A DNA stretch of 64,000 nucleotides from Gottfriedia acidiceleris (GCF_002128425.1 NZ_NESS01000007.1:1555-65554); one strand, 5' to 3'. Counted from the first letter of the stretch, positions 49,791 to 59,565 are shown. The notes: generated by a model not told the origin, from the sequence alone. Numbers and translations: made by a program.

Positions 49791-51107
49791 TCATCGATCT
49801 AATAACTGCATCATCATTAATGCTTTGCCAACTAATATTCCTTGCTGAAATACTTCAACGTCAACTTTTCCAAACTTACGACCTAATTCTAAAACTTTTG
49901 GTTTAATTTCAATTACATCATCAATTTGAACTGGCTGTACGAAGTAAATTGTAATATTTTCTACGATTAAGTCCCCTTTTTTCATATCACGAACTGCTCG
50001 TTTACCTGCCTCGGTTACAATCGTCGTAAATACGCCATGTGACAGGGTACCAATTACATTCGTCATTTGTGGAGTTACGTTACATCTAATTGTAAATTCA
50101 TCATTTTTTTGATCTTTATTATTATGAAATTGACTAGTAACGATATCATCAATTGTTTCTCCAACCTGAGGTTGACGTTGTAATTGCTGTAGTGCTTCAA
50201 GTACATCTTGACGACTTATAATACCGATTAAGTTATTTGATGTATTTACAACCGGTAGTAGCTCTATGCCTTCCCAAACCATCATTCTAGCAGCTGCCGC
50301 AACCGACATCTTTTCATTTACACTTATTGGTTGTCTTGTCATGACTTTATCAATTCTTTGGGTACGTTGTTCATGTATGATATCCTTCGAAGTTACAATT
50401 CCTATTAGTTTACCTCGATCATCAACTACTGGATATCTTCCATGGCCAGTGTCTCTATTATGTTCATACCACTTTTCAACATCATCTGATGGAGATAGTG
50501 TGGCTGTTTTTTCAGTTGGAATGAGTATATCCTCAACTAGTACTATATCTTTCTTAATTAACTGATCATAAATTGCTCTATTAATTAGCGTTGCAACAGT
50601 GAACGTATCATAACTAGAAGAAATAATTGGCATCTTCATTTCATCCGCAAGACGTTTTACACTTTCATCTGTATCAAATCCACCTGTTACTAAAACCGCT
50701 GATCCTTCTTTTAATGCTAATTCATGCGCTTTCACTCGGTTTCCGACGATTAATAAATTATTTGCACTAATATATCTCATCATCGCATCAAGTTGCATTG
50801 CACCAATAACAAACTTATTAAGTGTTTTATGTAATCCTTCTTTACCACCTAAAACTTGTCCATCAACAATATTAACAACTTCGGCAAAAGTTAATTTTTC
50901 AATATTTTCTTTTCTTTTCGTTTCAATTCGAATCGTACCTACACGTTCAATTGTACTTACAAATCCTTTGTTTTCTGCATCTTTAATTGCTCTATATGCA
51001 GTACCTTCACTTACACTTAAATCTTTTGCAATTTGTCTTACTGATATTTTATGACCTACCGGTAGTTGTTCAATATGTTCTAGTATTTGATCGTGCTTTG
51101 TAGTCAA
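49791..51107 (-). CDS. ytoI: HTH-DRTGG-CBS-hotdog regulator-like protein (YtoI)
   Basis: A 438-residue multidomain protein: N-terminal winged helix-turn-helix (about 1-65, ISVRQIAKDLSVSEGTAYRAIKDAENKG), a DRTGG-type domain (about 75-180), two CBS repeats (about 195-315) and a C-terminal hot-dog domain (about 330-435). The combination suggests a DNA-binding protein sensing a nucleotide or acyl ligand; CBS pairs often bind adenine nucleotides. Target genes and ligand are unknown. The order and location match YtoI of B. subtilis. Confidence 0.88.
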   Translation of the reverse strand: MTTKHDQILEHIEQLPVGHKISVRQIAKDLSVSEGTAYRAIKDAENKGFVSTIERVGTIRIETKRKENIEKLTFAEVVNIVDGQVLGGKEGLHKTLNKFVIGAMQLDAMMRYISANNLLIVGNRVKAHELALKEGSAVLVTGGFDTDESVKRLADEMKMPIISSSYDTFTVATLINRAIYDQLIKKDIVLVEDILIPTEKTATLSPSDDVEKWYEHNRDTGHGRYPVVDDRGKLIGIVTSKDIIHEQRTQRIDKVMTRQPISVNEKMSVAAAARMMVWEGIELLPVVNTSNNLIGIISRQDVLEALQQLQRQPQVGETIDDIVTSQFHNNKDQKNDEFTIRCNVTPQMTNVIGTLSHGVFTTIVTEAGKRAVRDMKKGDLIVENITIYFVQPVQIDDVIEIKPKVLELGRKFGKVDVEVFQQGILVGKALMMMQLLDR

Positions 51108-51237
51108 TTACCTCACCAAGCTTTCAATGGTTGTATTAATATTTTTATTAACTATTATATAACAATTCATACCATGAAAAAAAGCACGTTTCAACGTGCT
51201 TCTAATACTGTACTAATATTTTCTTCTGTGGCCTATA

Positions 51238-51924
51238 TTACAATACCGAAATTGTCGTATTTGGCTCATGAATGAAACCATTTTTCTTTGGCAATTTTTC
51301 AAGGAATTCATTTGGGTCTACTTGGATTGGTGGAAATGTATTATAATGCATCGGAATTACTTGCTTTGCATTAATCCATTCTGAAGCAATTACTGCATCA
51401 TTGATTCCCATTGTAAAATGATTACCAATTGGTAAATATGCTATATCAATATTTTCATATTCACCTAAAGTTTTCATACCTCTGTATAATGCAGTATCAC
51501 CAGCATGAAATATTGTTTTACCTGCTATTTTTAATAAAACGCCTGATGGTGGTCCTACATTAATTATTTGTTTATTTTCTTCATCAACAATACTTGAACC
51601 ATGGATTGCTTCTACTAATTTTAATTTACCAAATGAGAACTCTTTTTCTCCACCAATATGCATAGGGACGACTTTGACACCTTGCCACGAGATCCAAGTT
51701 GCTAATTCCACAGGAGCGATAACAGTTGCATCATTTCGTTTTGCTAGTTCAACTGTGTCACCTAAATGATCACCATGACCATGTGTTACATAAATATAAT
51801 TCACTTTAATATTTTCTACTTTCACATTAGTATGTGGATTGCCGTTAATAAACGGGTCAATAATAATTGAATCATGACCATGTTCTACTAAAATAACACT
51901 GTGCCCAAAATATGTAATTTTCAA
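51238..51924 (-). CDS. ytkL: UPF0173-type metal-dependent hydrolase (YtkL)
   Basis: A 228-residue metallo-beta-lactamase-fold protein of the UPF0173 family, with YFGHSVILVE at the N-terminus, IDPFINGNPHT, the metal motif THGHGDHLGD (about 52-61), FHAGDTALY and the C-terminal IPMHYNTFPPI. The substrate is unknown. The start is called as TTG at 51924 because AAAGGAGCG precedes it and relatives begin at this point; the ATG 39 bases upstream has no site. Confidence 0.9.
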   Translation of the reverse strand: MKITYFGHSVILVEHGHDSIIIDPFINGNPHTNVKVENIKVNYIYVTHGHGDHLGDTVELAKRNDATVIAPVELATWISWQGVKVVPMHIGGEKEFSFGKLKLVEAIHGSSIVDEENKQIINVGPPSGVLLKIAGKTIFHAGDTALYRGMKTLGEYENIDIAYLPIGNHFTMGINDAVIASEWINAKQVIPMHYNTFPPIQVDPNEFLEKLPKKNGFIHEPNTTISVL

Positions 51925-52113
51925 ATGAATTCGCTCCTTTATTTTAAAATTCGTCTCTACCACATTTTAACAGATTATTTTCTATTACAAAAATAAGAAA
52001 TAAGTTAACTATTTTACGAAATTCGATAAAAAATGATAAAATAAGAGTGTTATAAACTGTAAAGACTTTTTTTGTTTATTGCAGTAATTTGTTTTTAAGA
52101 AAGGATGTTACAA

Positions 52114-53208
52114 ATGGAACACCGTATACAAAAACTATCAACTTGGTTAAAAGAGCAAGATATTCAACTTGGATTTATTACATCTACTGAGAACGTATTT
52201 TATTTAACTAATTTCCATTGTAATCCTCATGAGCGTCTTTTAGCTTGTCTTGTATTTCCAAATGAAGAGCCTATTCTTGTTTGTCCACAAATGGAAGTTG
52301 GACATGTACAAAATGCTGGTTGGAAATATGACGTAATAGGCTTTAATGATAGCCAAGATCCTTGGGCAATGATACAAGAATCATTAGCAAAACGTAATAT
52401 TACAGTAAATCGTATGGCGATCGAAAAAGAACATCTTCTTGTTGGCCGCTATGAAAGATTAGTACAACTTTTCCCTGGAGTGCAATTCCTTGCAGCTGAG
52501 GAAAAATTACATGACTTACGATTAATTAAAGATAGTGAAGAAATTCGTCGTATGCAAGTTGCTGCAGAAGCGGCTGACATGGCTTGCCAAATTATTGTTG
52601 ATCGTATTGCTGAAGGCAAAACAGAAATGGATTTAATTGCTGAAATGGAATACGAAATGAAGAAAAAAGGTATTTCTAAAACTTCATTTAGTACTTTAAT
52701 TTTAACTGGTGCAAATTCAGCTTTACCACATGGAAATCCAGGTACAAACCCAATTAAAAAAGGCGATTTCGTACTTATGGACTTAGGTTTTATCGTTGAT
52801 GGATATTGTTCAGATATTACTCGTACAGTAATGTTTGGTCAACCAAATGAGCAACAACGAGAAATTTATGAAACCGTTTTAAAAGGTCAACTTGCTGCAA
52901 TCGAAGTAAGTAAACCAGGCGAAGTATTAGGAAATGTTGATCGCGCTGCTCGTCAAATCATCACAGACGCTGGATATGGCGAATATTTCGTTCACCGTAT
53001 TGGTCATGGTTTAGGTATTGGTATCCACGATTACCCATCAGTAAATGATTCAAATACTGGTATTATTAAAACTGGTATGTCATATACAATTGAACCAGGA
53101 ATCTATGTTCCAAATGTTGGTGGAGTTCGAATTGAAGATGATATCGTTATTACAGAAACTGGTGCAATGACACTAACGAAGTTCCCTAAAGAATTAATCA
53201 TTCTATAA
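52114..53208 (+). CDS. M24-family Xaa-Pro peptidase
   Basis: Cytosolic aminopeptidase P/prolidase-like enzyme, probably cleaving X-Pro bonds. The 364 residues have a creatinase-like N-terminal domain (1-125) and a pita-bread catalytic domain. Metal ligands can be assigned: the Asp residues in DLGFIVDGYCSDITRTV (about 223-239), His in HRIGHGLGIGIHDYP (about 297), and Glu in YTIEPGIYV and GGVRIEDDIV. The ATG at 52114 is chosen because AAAGGATG lies before it; an ATG nine bases earlier overlaps that site. The acetyltransferase gene follows by one base. Confidence 0.92.
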   Translation: MEHRIQKLSTWLKEQDIQLGFITSTENVFYLTNFHCNPHERLLACLVFPNEEPILVCPQMEVGHVQNAGWKYDVIGFNDSQDPWAMIQESLAKRNITVNRMAIEKEHLLVGRYERLVQLFPGVQFLAAEEKLHDLRLIKDSEEIRRMQVAAEAADMACQIIVDRIAEGKTEMDLIAEMEYEMKKKGISKTSFSTLILTGANSALPHGNPGTNPIKKGDFVLMDLGFIVDGYCSDITRTVMFGQPNEQQREIYETVLKGQLAAIEVSKPGEVLGNVDRAARQIITDAGYGEYFVHRIGHGLGIGIHDYPSVNDSNTGIIKTGMSYTIEPGIYVPNVGGVRIEDDIVITETGAMTLTKFPKELIIL

Positions 53209-53209
53209 T

Positions 53210-53743
53210 ATGAATCAAGACGAATTAATAAATATTCGACAAGTACTTCCCTCAGATATCCCTATTATGCATAAATGGGAATGTGATGATGAGATTGGGA
53301 AACTTGTAGGAATAGAAAATCCACGTTCTTTAGATGAAATGGTACGAGGCTATGAAAAATACTTTGGCGGACTTAAACCTAATCTTCATTTGTTCACAAT
53401 CGAATACAACGGTATTTGTGTTGGAAGAATCGAATTAGGAAATCTTGATCAAGAGAATAATCATGCCGCTTTTGGAATCGTAATAGGTGATCGATCAATG
53501 CAAAATCAAGGACTTGGTTCATTTGCATTAAATTATCTACTAAATTATGCTTTCAATGAATTAAAACTCATAAAAATATATGGTGAAGTATACGAATTTA
53601 ATATCGCTTCACAAAATTTCCTTACAAAATTAGGCTTCCATTTAGATGGTATATTGCGTAAGCATGAGTTTTTTAAAGGCGCTCATCGTGATATGTATCA
53701 ATATAGCATTTTGAAAGAAGAATATAATTTGAATCAGGAATAA
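53210..53743 (+). CDS. GNAT-family N-acetyltransferase (RimL-like)
   Basis: A 177-residue acetyl-CoA-dependent acetyltransferase. The fold is recognisable from the acceptor-side N-terminus, the pyrophosphate-binding region IVIGDRSMQNQGLGSFALNYLL (about 91-112) and the late FNIASQNFLTKLGFHLDGILRKHEFFKGAHRDMYQYSIL segment typical of RimL-like proteins. The substrate is unknown. It begins one base after the peptidase stop codon, so the two are translationally coupled. Confidence 0.87.
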   Translation: MNQDELINIRQVLPSDIPIMHKWECDDEIGKLVGIENPRSLDEMVRGYEKYFGGLKPNLHLFTIEYNGICVGRIELGNLDQENNHAAFGIVIGDRSMQNQGLGSFALNYLLNYAFNELKLIKIYGEVYEFNIASQNFLTKLGFHLDGILRKHEFFKGAHRDMYQYSILKEEYNLNQE

Positions 53744-53745
53744 AG

Positions 53746-53787
53746 AAAAGAATCCCTTTCTTCAGATGAAGATAGGGATTCTTTTTT
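53746..53787 (+). terminator. Terminator of peptidase-acetyltransferase operon
   Basis: A long stem (53748-53763 with 53768-53785, with a small bulge) with TTTTTT tail. It also overlaps the end of the converging gene at 53786. Confidence 0.85.
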
Positions 53788-54079
53788 AAAGTTTTTGAAG
53801 GATCGTATGTTGCAATGGAACCCCACCCATTGATACATTTCGTTCAATTAGATGATATTGTTTACCATTTATTATAAAAAGTCTATTCCCTCTGTATTCA
53901 ACTGTTTTACCTTGGCTTTCTAGCTCAGCCTTCACAGCCTTCGCATATTCTTTTAGATCTATATAACGCTCATCTAAATCTAATGTAATATTTTGGTTAC
54001 GATAACCCATTAGCCAGTTAAACCCAAAAACACCTGCGAACAGAATAATAAGTATAAAAATAAATTCCAATATACTCAC
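53786..54079 (-). CDS. Small membrane-anchored protein, unknown function
   Basis: A 97-residue protein with one N-terminal hydrophobic helix (about 3-22) and a charged soluble part with helix (DLKEYAKAVKAELESQGKTVEY) then beta strands (NRLFIINGKQYHLIERN). The topology suggests a tail outside or inside the membrane anchored once; no family was recognised. AAGGGGTGAG precedes the ATG. It lies between a converging acetyltransferase and ald. Confidence 0.7.
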   Translation of the reverse strand: MSILEFIFILIILFAGVFGFNWLMGYRNQNITLDLDERYIDLKEYAKAVKAELESQGKTVEYRGNRLFIINGKQYHLIERNVSMGGVPLQHTILQKL

Positions 54080-54159
54080 CCCTTTTTACATAATTTGGAA
54101 ATAACAATTTAATTTTACTATAAATATAAAGAAAATGTTATCTGAACCTAAAAATAATA

Positions 54160-54198
54160 TAAAAAATCCCTTTACCTATATGGATAAAGGGATTTTTA
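54160..54198 (-). terminator. Terminator of ald
   Basis: A perfect 13-bp stem (54162-54174 with 54185-54197), eight bases after the ald stop codon, with an AT-rich tail on the minus strand. Confidence 0.8.
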
Positions 54199-54206
54199 TT
54201 AATATA

Positions 54207-55340
54207 TTAGTTTGTAGAAACAGATGTACCTTGTAATAAAGTAGTTGCTTCTTTGTATTCTAATCCGTGAGCTTCTGCTACTGCTTCGTATGTTACGTAT
54301 CCATCAAGCGTATTAATACCTTTGAATAATGCAGTGTTTTCTAAGCAAGCTTTTTGATAACCTTTGTTTGCAATTTGAACTGCATAAGGTACAGTAACAT
54401 TTGTTAATGCCATAGTAGAAGTACGTGGTACTGCACCAGGCATGTTTGCTACAGCGTAGTGTACTACTCCATGCTTCTCATATGTTGGGAAATCATGAGT
54501 CGTAATACGATCTGTTGTTTCGAAAATACCACCTTGGTCAATTGCAATATCAACTACAACTGAACCTGATTCCATAGATTCGATCATTTCTTTTGTAACA
54601 AGTTTTGGTGCTTTTGCACCTGGTATTAATACTGCACCGATTACAAGATCAGATTCTTTAACCGCTTCAGCAATATTGTAAGGGTTTGACATCAAAGTCG
54701 TAATTTGATGACCAAAAATATCATCTAATTGACGTAAACGATCTGGATTTAAATCAATCATCGTTACGTGAGCACCAAGACCAACAGCTACTTTAGCAGC
54801 ATTTGTTCCTGCTACACCTCCACCAATGATTGTAACCTTTCCACGACGTACTCCTGGTACCCCACCTAATAAAATACCTTTTCCGCCTTTATTTTTCTCA
54901 AGGAACTGAGCACCGATTTGAGCTGACATACGTCCTGCTACTTCACTCATTGGAGTTAATAACGGTAATGTATTGCCAACTTGTACAGTTTCGTAAGCAA
55001 TTCCTACTACTTTATTATCAATTAAAGCCTTAGTTAACTCAGGCTCTGGAGCTAAGTGTAAGTATGTGAATAAAATTAATCCTTCACGGAAATATCCATA
55101 TTCACTTGGAATTGGTTCTTTAACTTTCATAACCATTTCATTATTCCAAGCCTCTTCAGCTGTTTCAACAATTGTAGCGCCAGCTTTTACGTATTCTTCA
55201 TCAGTAAATCCTGAACCAAGACCAGCACTTGTTTCAATGTAAACAGAATGGCCATGTCCAACTAAGTTCATTACTCCAGCTGGTGTCATTGCTACACGGT
55301 TTTCGTTATTTTTTATTTCTTTTGGTACCCCAATACGCAT
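54207..55340 (-). CDS. ald: Alanine dehydrogenase
   Basis: NAD-dependent conversion of L-alanine to pyruvate and ammonia, used in alanine catabolism and needed for normal sporulation in bacilli. The 377 residues have the family N-terminus [22 protein letters not shown] with catalytic Lys/Arg residues, the catalytic His in [10 protein letters not shown] (about 96), and the dinucleotide-binding [17 protein letters not shown] (about 170). AGGGGGAA precedes the ATG. A possible CcpA site lies about 110 bp upstream. Confidence 0.97.
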   Translation of the reverse strand: MRIGVPKEIKNNENRVAMTPAGVMNLVGHGHSVYIETSAGLGSGFTDEEYVKAGATIVETAEEAWNNEMVMKVKEPIPSEYGYFREGLILFTYLHLAPEPELTKALIDNKVVGIAYETVQVGNTLPLLTPMSEVAGRMSAQIGAQFLEKNKGGKGILLGGVPGVRRGKVTIIGGGVAGTNAAKVAVGLGAHVTMIDLNPDRLRQLDDIFGHQITTLMSNPYNIAEAVKESDLVIGAVLIPGAKAPKLVTKEMIESMESGSVVVDIAIDQGGIFETTDRITTHDFPTYEKHGVVHYAVANMPGAVPRTSTMALTNVTVPYAVQIANKGYQKACLENTALFKGINTLDGYVTYEAVAEAHGLEYKEATTLLQGTSVSTN

Positions 55341-55444
55341 GTTATTTCCCCCTGAAATATATTTAATTCGTGCCTCTTAGGATGAGTTCTATTTAGTAAA
55401 AATTAATACATTTTTATATTAACACAAAACAATAAAGCAGAAAA

Positions 55445-55458
55445 TGAAAACGCTTAAT
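55445..55458. promoter_or_regulatory. Possible cre (CcpA) site upstream of ald
   Basis: TGAAAACGCTTAAT matches 12 of 14 positions of the cre consensus TGWAANCGNTNWCA. It lies about 105 bp before the ald start codon. Functional relevance is inferred only. Confidence 0.4.
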
Positions 55459-55534
55459 TTCGTTTAATAATTATTAATTCAGACTCTTTTTTACTATAAA
55501 TTATGCTTTAAAAATAGAATTGTCCCATCAATTC

Positions 55535-56308
55535 TCATGATAATGGAATATGTCTGTATTTATTAATGACATCTAAGCCACCAGTGACTTCAAATATATC
55601 ACCTGTTATAAAATCAGACTCTTCTTTACATAAAAATTGCACCATTCTTGCTATATCTTCTCCAGTTCCAGATCTTCCAACTGGCGCAAGACCTTTCCCT
55701 ACTTTACTTGCTTCATTTTGATTTGCTTCTTTCATATCACCAAAAATATCCCCTGGACAAATCATATTAGATGTTATTCCGTTTTCAGCTTCCTCATAGG
55801 CAATTGTTTTAGTTAATGAAACTAGCCCTACTTTAGCTGCACTAAATGCAGAACGATAAATCCACCCTGAAGCTGAATTGGCACCTTGAAATCCATAATT
55901 TATAATACGTCCATATTTCTGCTTTCTCATAATTGGAATAATTTGCTTTAAAAGATAAAACACGCTGTGCAAATTTCCATACATCAAGTATTCCCACTCT
56001 TCATCAGTGTAGTCAGCCAGTTTTTTACGGTTAAATAAATATGGGCCCGCATTATTGATAAGACAATCAACCCTACCGAATTTCTCCATCGTTTTTGAGA
56101 CAATCTCATTAATAAATAGTTTATCGCAAATATCACCTTTTACAAAAAGAACACGGTCCAAAGAATCCTTCCATTCTTCTTTTCGCTCTTTGACAGCTTG
56201 TTCATCAGAAAAGTACGTAACAGTTACTGAATAACCTTCGTTTAAAAATGCTTCAGTTACTTTCTTCCCTAACCCCTTTGATCCTGCCGTAATGACAGCA
56301 TGCCTCAT
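55535..56308 (-). CDS. ytkK: SDR-family protein (YtkK-like) with atypical active site
   Basis: A 257-residue short-chain dehydrogenase/reductase fold. The coenzyme site TAGSKGLGKKV (about 7-17) and NNAG (about 88-91) are intact. At the catalytic site the usual YxxxK is FSAAK (about 155-159), so the Tyr is Phe, and the usual Ser-bearing ISS stretch reads NYGFQGANSASG. A C-terminal SDR region (PGDIFGDMK, FITGDIFEVTGG) is normal. Nucleotide binding is likely, but classical oxidoreductase activity is doubtful. The sequence resembles YtkK of B. subtilis as I remember it. Confidence 0.82.
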   Translation of the reverse strand: MRHAVITAGSKGLGKKVTEAFLNEGYSVTVTYFSDEQAVKERKEEWKDSLDRVLFVKGDICDKLFINEIVSKTMEKFGRVDCLINNAGPYLFNRKKLADYTDEEWEYLMYGNLHSVFYLLKQIIPIMRKQKYGRIINYGFQGANSASGWIYRSAFSAAKVGLVSLTKTIAYEEAENGITSNMICPGDIFGDMKEANQNEASKVGKGLAPVGRSGTGEDIARMVQFLCKEESDFITGDIFEVTGGLDVINKYRHIPLS

Positions 56309-56680
56309 AAAACTCTTCCTTTCATATCTAAATAATTTTATCTATTTGTGAAAATCATCTAGATAAATCAATCAATTGTATGTATTTGTAAGATTTATTC
56401 TAATTAATCTTTTTAATAGGTCTTAACTCAAAAAGCAATCCTTTAAAAATTATGTCATTATCCTATATAGAATATCTTTATTTTAGTAAGATTATTTTAT
56501 TAAATGATAACTATGTTTTCTATTATTATGAATTATTTTCCTTTTATTTTAATAATTTTTATTTTTAGATTTTAGGCTATTTACATACAATTTTAATTTC
56601 ATAAATCTAGAAATTTAAAAATCAGTATGTTTCACATATTTTTTTCAATGTATAATATAGTCATGAGGGGGAGTAAATAA
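56309..56680. other. AT-rich divergent region
   Basis: About 370 bp without a gene, very AT-rich. A TATAAT box at 56651-56656 lies 25 bp before the next start codon; its -35 region is weak (TTTCAC at 15 bp). No repeats or hairpins of note. Confidence 0.4.
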
Positions 56681-57004
56681 ATGTTACAAGATTATTTTTC
56701 ATATGATGAACGATTAGGTATTTTTCTACCAAGCCTAAAGCTGGATTGGGAAGATTACTCTCGCGATCAACAACTAATGATTCTTACGGAATGGGAATAT
56801 ATCCGAGGTGAAATACCTGATCTAATTAAGCGTTTAGAGTTTTCGATTAATCATAAACAAGAACAATTAAATCATGAATCCAATTTTGCTTTGAGCTGTA
56901 AATTAAATTCTGAAATTGCAGAATTAGCATCTATTATTAATGATCTTTGGATTTGGTTTAGAAGTAACCAACAAATGTCCAATGATACAAAAATACATGG
57001 TTAA
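56681..57004 (+). CDS. Small conserved-looking protein, unknown function
   Basis: A 107-residue acidic, helical protein. It starts MLQDYFSYDERLGIFLP and contains a Glu/Gln-rich helix (LIKRLEFSINHKQEQLNHES, about 45-64) and a hydrophobic C-terminal helix with EIAELASIINDLWIWFR. No signal peptide. The pattern suggests a compact helical bundle; I do not recognise the family with certainty. GAGGGGGA stands eight bases before the ATG. Own promoter and terminator. Confidence 0.72.
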   Translation: MLQDYFSYDERLGIFLPSLKLDWEDYSRDQQLMILTEWEYIRGEIPDLIKRLEFSINHKQEQLNHESNFALSCKLNSEIAELASIINDLWIWFRSNQQMSNDTKIHG

Positions 57005-57036
57005 AAAGCTAACAATAAATTTGTTAGCTTTTTTTG
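57003..57036 (+). terminator. Terminator of the 107-residue gene
   Basis: A 12-bp stem (57003-57014 with 57022-57033) followed by TTTTTTT; begins at the stop codon. Confidence 0.85.
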
Positions 57037-57056
57037 TACCTCTATTATAAATTTCC

Positions 57057-57245
57057 TTATTCATTTTCGCGCTTTTGAATTTGTAAAAGCGTCTCTCCGA
57101 TTGTTTTCAGTTCCTCTTTGAGTCGGATCGTTTCATTCGCAACTTTATCGGATGAGGTTTCTTTAATTTGCTTGCTAAGTTCGTCCATCACTTTTCGTAA
57201 CTTCCCGATGGATTGTTCGAGTTGAAAACTTGATGTAGGCTTCAT
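57057..57245 (-). CDS. Small coiled-coil protein, unknown function
   Basis: A 62-residue protein, almost all helix, with heptad-like Leu/Ile spacing (LEQSIGKLRKVMDELSKQIKE, then IRLKEELKTIGETLLQIQ). The ATG at 57245 is used because AAGGAGG lies six bases before it; a longer frame upstream has no site. It vaguely recalls Spo0E-like phosphatases in size and helix pattern, but the SxxLD signature is absent. Flanked on both sides by near-identical terminator hairpins. Confidence 0.65.
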   Translation of the reverse strand: MKPTSSFQLEQSIGKLRKVMDELSKQIKETSSDKVANETIRLKEELKTIGETLLQIQKRENE

Positions 57246-57369
57246 AATTGCCTCCTTGAATGGTTTTCTTTTAGCATACCACATACTCGTTTGCAACCAA
57301 ACGGATAATCGATCAGCTAAGAGTAATAAGACAATGGAACATTATTTCGATATTGTCTCATTCAACAAT

Positions 57370-57405
57370 CAAAAGAAGCTAACAGTTAATTTGTTAGCTT
57401 CTTTA
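57370..57405 (-). terminator. Terminator of EcsC-family gene
   Basis: A perfect 13-bp stem (57372-57384 with 57392-57404), with CTTTTGATTG on the minus strand, 15 bp after the stop codon. Its stem is nearly the same as that at 57003-57036. Confidence 0.75.
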
Positions 57406-57418
57406 AATTTTAATTTTT

Positions 57419-58270
57419 TTAATCTATAGGCTCCTGATTTACCCGTTCTGATAATATACGATATTGATAAAATTTCTTTGTATATTCTAATACGTTTTTT
57501 GTAAACGATTCATTCCATTTTGACCCTACAGTAACTCCTAATAAAGGAATACCGCCTAAAACCTTATTCCGTAATGAATGGATCATTAATAACTTGCACA
57601 TTTGTAATAGGACTGTGTAATAAATCCCTTCGCCCTTAAATTCATTTTCCCAAGTTGCAAATACGTCTGAATCCTCATGCTTTAATATATCGTTCATTAA
57701 ATTACTCCAAACAACATATTTTTCAGCCGATGGAAGGATTGCGCCTTGTAATACTTTTAAGCTACATTCCATCTCTTTTGGAATACTTACATCATATCCA
57801 TAACAAAGGGCTATTTCTTGTACAGTTTTAAGATTAATAAATAACAATGCCGGTAAATCACCAAATAAAGCAAGCTTTGTATTAGTTCCACTAATTCCTC
57901 CTTGAACACTTGAAACTATTAATGCTTTCGATATTTCTTGCTCAGCTAAAAAATTCAATTGTCTTAATGGTAACTTTCTTAAATCACTTATTGTCTTAAT
58001 ATCACTTCTTAAAATTTGTGCTCGATTAAGTATATCTAATTTCTTTTCTTGAAACTGTTTTGTTGTTTGTATTAAAGATTGAGTGTGGAAAAAAGCAGTT
58101 GAAAAAAATTCATTAAAAGTATTCGAATAGCTCTGAGGTATTTTTTGGAGGAGAAAATTAGAAGCATTTTGATACATAAGTTCTAATTTATTTAAATTTT
58201 GCTGTTGTTGTTTCTTTTCAATCAAATCGTTAAGTTCAAGCCATAAATTATACTCTTTCATTTGATCCAT
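57419..58270 (-). CDS. EcsC family protein
   Basis: A 283-residue helical, probably membrane-associated protein of the EcsC family, recognisable from the Gly-rich central stretch VSSVQGGISGTNTKLALFGDLPALLFINLKTVQEIALCYGYD (about 118-160) and the C-terminal LGGIPLLGVTVGSKWNESFTKNVLEYTKKFYQYRIL (about 238-275). EcsC is encoded with the EcsAB transporter in B. subtilis, but this is a separate, stand-alone paralogue. Its biochemical function is unknown. Confidence 0.85.
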   Translation of the reverse strand: MDQMKEYNLWLELNDLIEKKQQQQNLNKLELMYQNASNFLLQKIPQSYSNTFNEFFSTAFFHTQSLIQTTKQFQEKKLDILNRAQILRSDIKTISDLRKLPLRQLNFLAEQEISKALIVSSVQGGISGTNTKLALFGDLPALLFINLKTVQEIALCYGYDVSIPKEMECSLKVLQGAILPSAEKYVVWSNLMNDILKHEDSDVFATWENEFKGEGIYYTVLLQMCKLLMIHSLRNKVLGGIPLLGVTVGSKWNESFTKNVLEYTKKFYQYRILSERVNQEPID

Positions 58271-58284
58271 ACTATCACCTCGAA

Positions 58285-58360
58285 TATAAAAAACGTAGAG
58301 CCAAAAAGTGAACTCAATTTAAGAATATGAGGTCATCTATTTTTGTATGCTCTACGTTTA
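58285..58360 (-). terminator. Long hairpin terminator of ackA
   Basis: Outer arms AAACGTAGAGC (58291-58301) and GCTCTACGTTT (58349-58359) enclose an inner TGAACTCA/TGAGGTCA stem. On the minus strand GTTTTTTATATT follows. It lies just after the ackA stop codon. Confidence 0.75.
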
Positions 58361-58374
58361 TGCTTACTTATTGA

Positions 58375-59565
58375 TTATTTCATTCCAACTCGTACTACAT
58401 CTCTTGCGATTACAACTTCTTCATTAGTAGGAATTACGATAACCTTAACTGGAGAGTGATCAAAGCTAATGAATGCTTCTTTTCCTCTAAAGTTATTTTT
58501 ACTTGGGTCAAAATAAACACCCATAAATTCAAGACCTTCTAATACGGCTTGACGAATTTCTGGACCATTTTCACCAATACCAGCAGTGAAGATAATCGCA
58601 TCTACACCTTTCATACGTGCAGCATAAGATCCTAAATATTTGTGAATACGTTCAATGAATACACTTTGAGCGATTTTAGCTCGTTTATTACCTTCTTCAG
58701 CTGCAGTCTCAATATCACGTAAGTCACTTGAGAATCCAGAGATACCAAGCATACCACTTTGTTTATTTAATACATCAAGTACTTCTTCAGCTGTTTTACC
58801 TGTTTTTTCCATAATAAATGGGATTAAAGCTGGGTCTAAGTTACCTGAACGAGTTCCCATTGTTACACCAGCAAGTGGAGTGAATCCCATTGAAGTATCG
58901 ATTGATTTTCCACCTTCAACTGCAGCAATACTTGCACCATTTCCTAAGTGACATGAAATAAGTCTTAGCTCTTCAAGTGGCTTACCAATTAATTCAGCAG
59001 CTCTTTCCGTTACATACTTATGTGATGTACCGTGGAATCCATATTTACGAATACCAAATTCCTTATAGTACTCATAAGGTAAGCTATATAAGTAAGACTC
59101 TTCAGGCATTGTTTGATGGAACGCAGTATCAAATACAGCAACTGCAGGAACATTTGGTAATAATTCTTTAAATGCACGAATACCAACTAGGTTTGCTGGG
59201 TTATGAAGTGGTGCTAAATCTGAAAGTTGATCAATTTGTTGTTCAACTTCTTCAGTAATTAAAGCAGAATCTGTAAATAGTTCTCCACCGTGAACTACAC
59301 GATGTCCAACTCCATGAATTTCATCGAATGAAGAAATAATTCCTAAACCTGTTAGCTTTTCAAGAAGCATTTTTACTGCAACAGAGTGATCAGCAATATC
59401 AGTTACTTCTTTAATTTTTTCCCCGTTTACAGTAATTACAAAAACGCTATCCTTTAAACCGATACGTTCTACTAAACCAATTGTAAGTACTTTTTCGCTA
59501 GGCATTTCAATTAATTGAAATTTTAATGACGATGAACCTGCATTAATAGCAAGAATATTTGCCAT
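58375..59565 (-). CDS. ackA: Acetate kinase
   Basis: Interconverts acetyl phosphate and acetate with ATP/ADP, the overflow-metabolism step after Pta. The 396 residues match the family: [14 protein letters not shown] (4-17), GHRVVHGG (about 88), [16 protein letters not shown] (about 145), [14 protein letters not shown] (about 206) and [13 protein letters not shown] (about 324-336). Acetate/phosphate-site residues (Arg in GHRVVHGG, Asp in VFDTAFH, His in SCHLGNG) are present. It follows ytxK by 90 bp and has its own promoter there. Confidence 0.98.
   Translation of the reverse strand: MANILAINAGSSSLKFQLIEMPSEKVLTIGLVERIGLKDSVFVITVNGEKIKEVTDIADHSVAVKMLLEKLTGLGIISSFDEIHGVGHRVVHGGELFTDSALITEEVEQQIDQLSDLAPLHNPANLVGIRAFKELLPNVPAVAVFDTAFHQTMPEESYLYSLPYEYYKEFGIRKYGFHGTSHKYVTERAAELIGKPLEELRLISCHLGNGASIAAVEGGKSIDTSMGFTPLAGVTMGTRSGNLDPALIPFIMEKTGKTAEEVLDVLNKQSGMLGISGFSSDLRDIETAAEEGNKRAKIAQSVFIERIHKYLGSYAARMKGVDAIIFTAGIGENGPEIRQAVLEGLEFMGVYFDPSKNNFRGKEAFISFDHSPVKVIVIPTNEEVVIARDVVRVGMK

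Noticed and set aside
57057-57245. Small coiled-coil protein considered as a Spo0E-like phosphatase
   Set aside because: The SxxLD signature needed by that family is not present; size and helix pattern alone are not enough.
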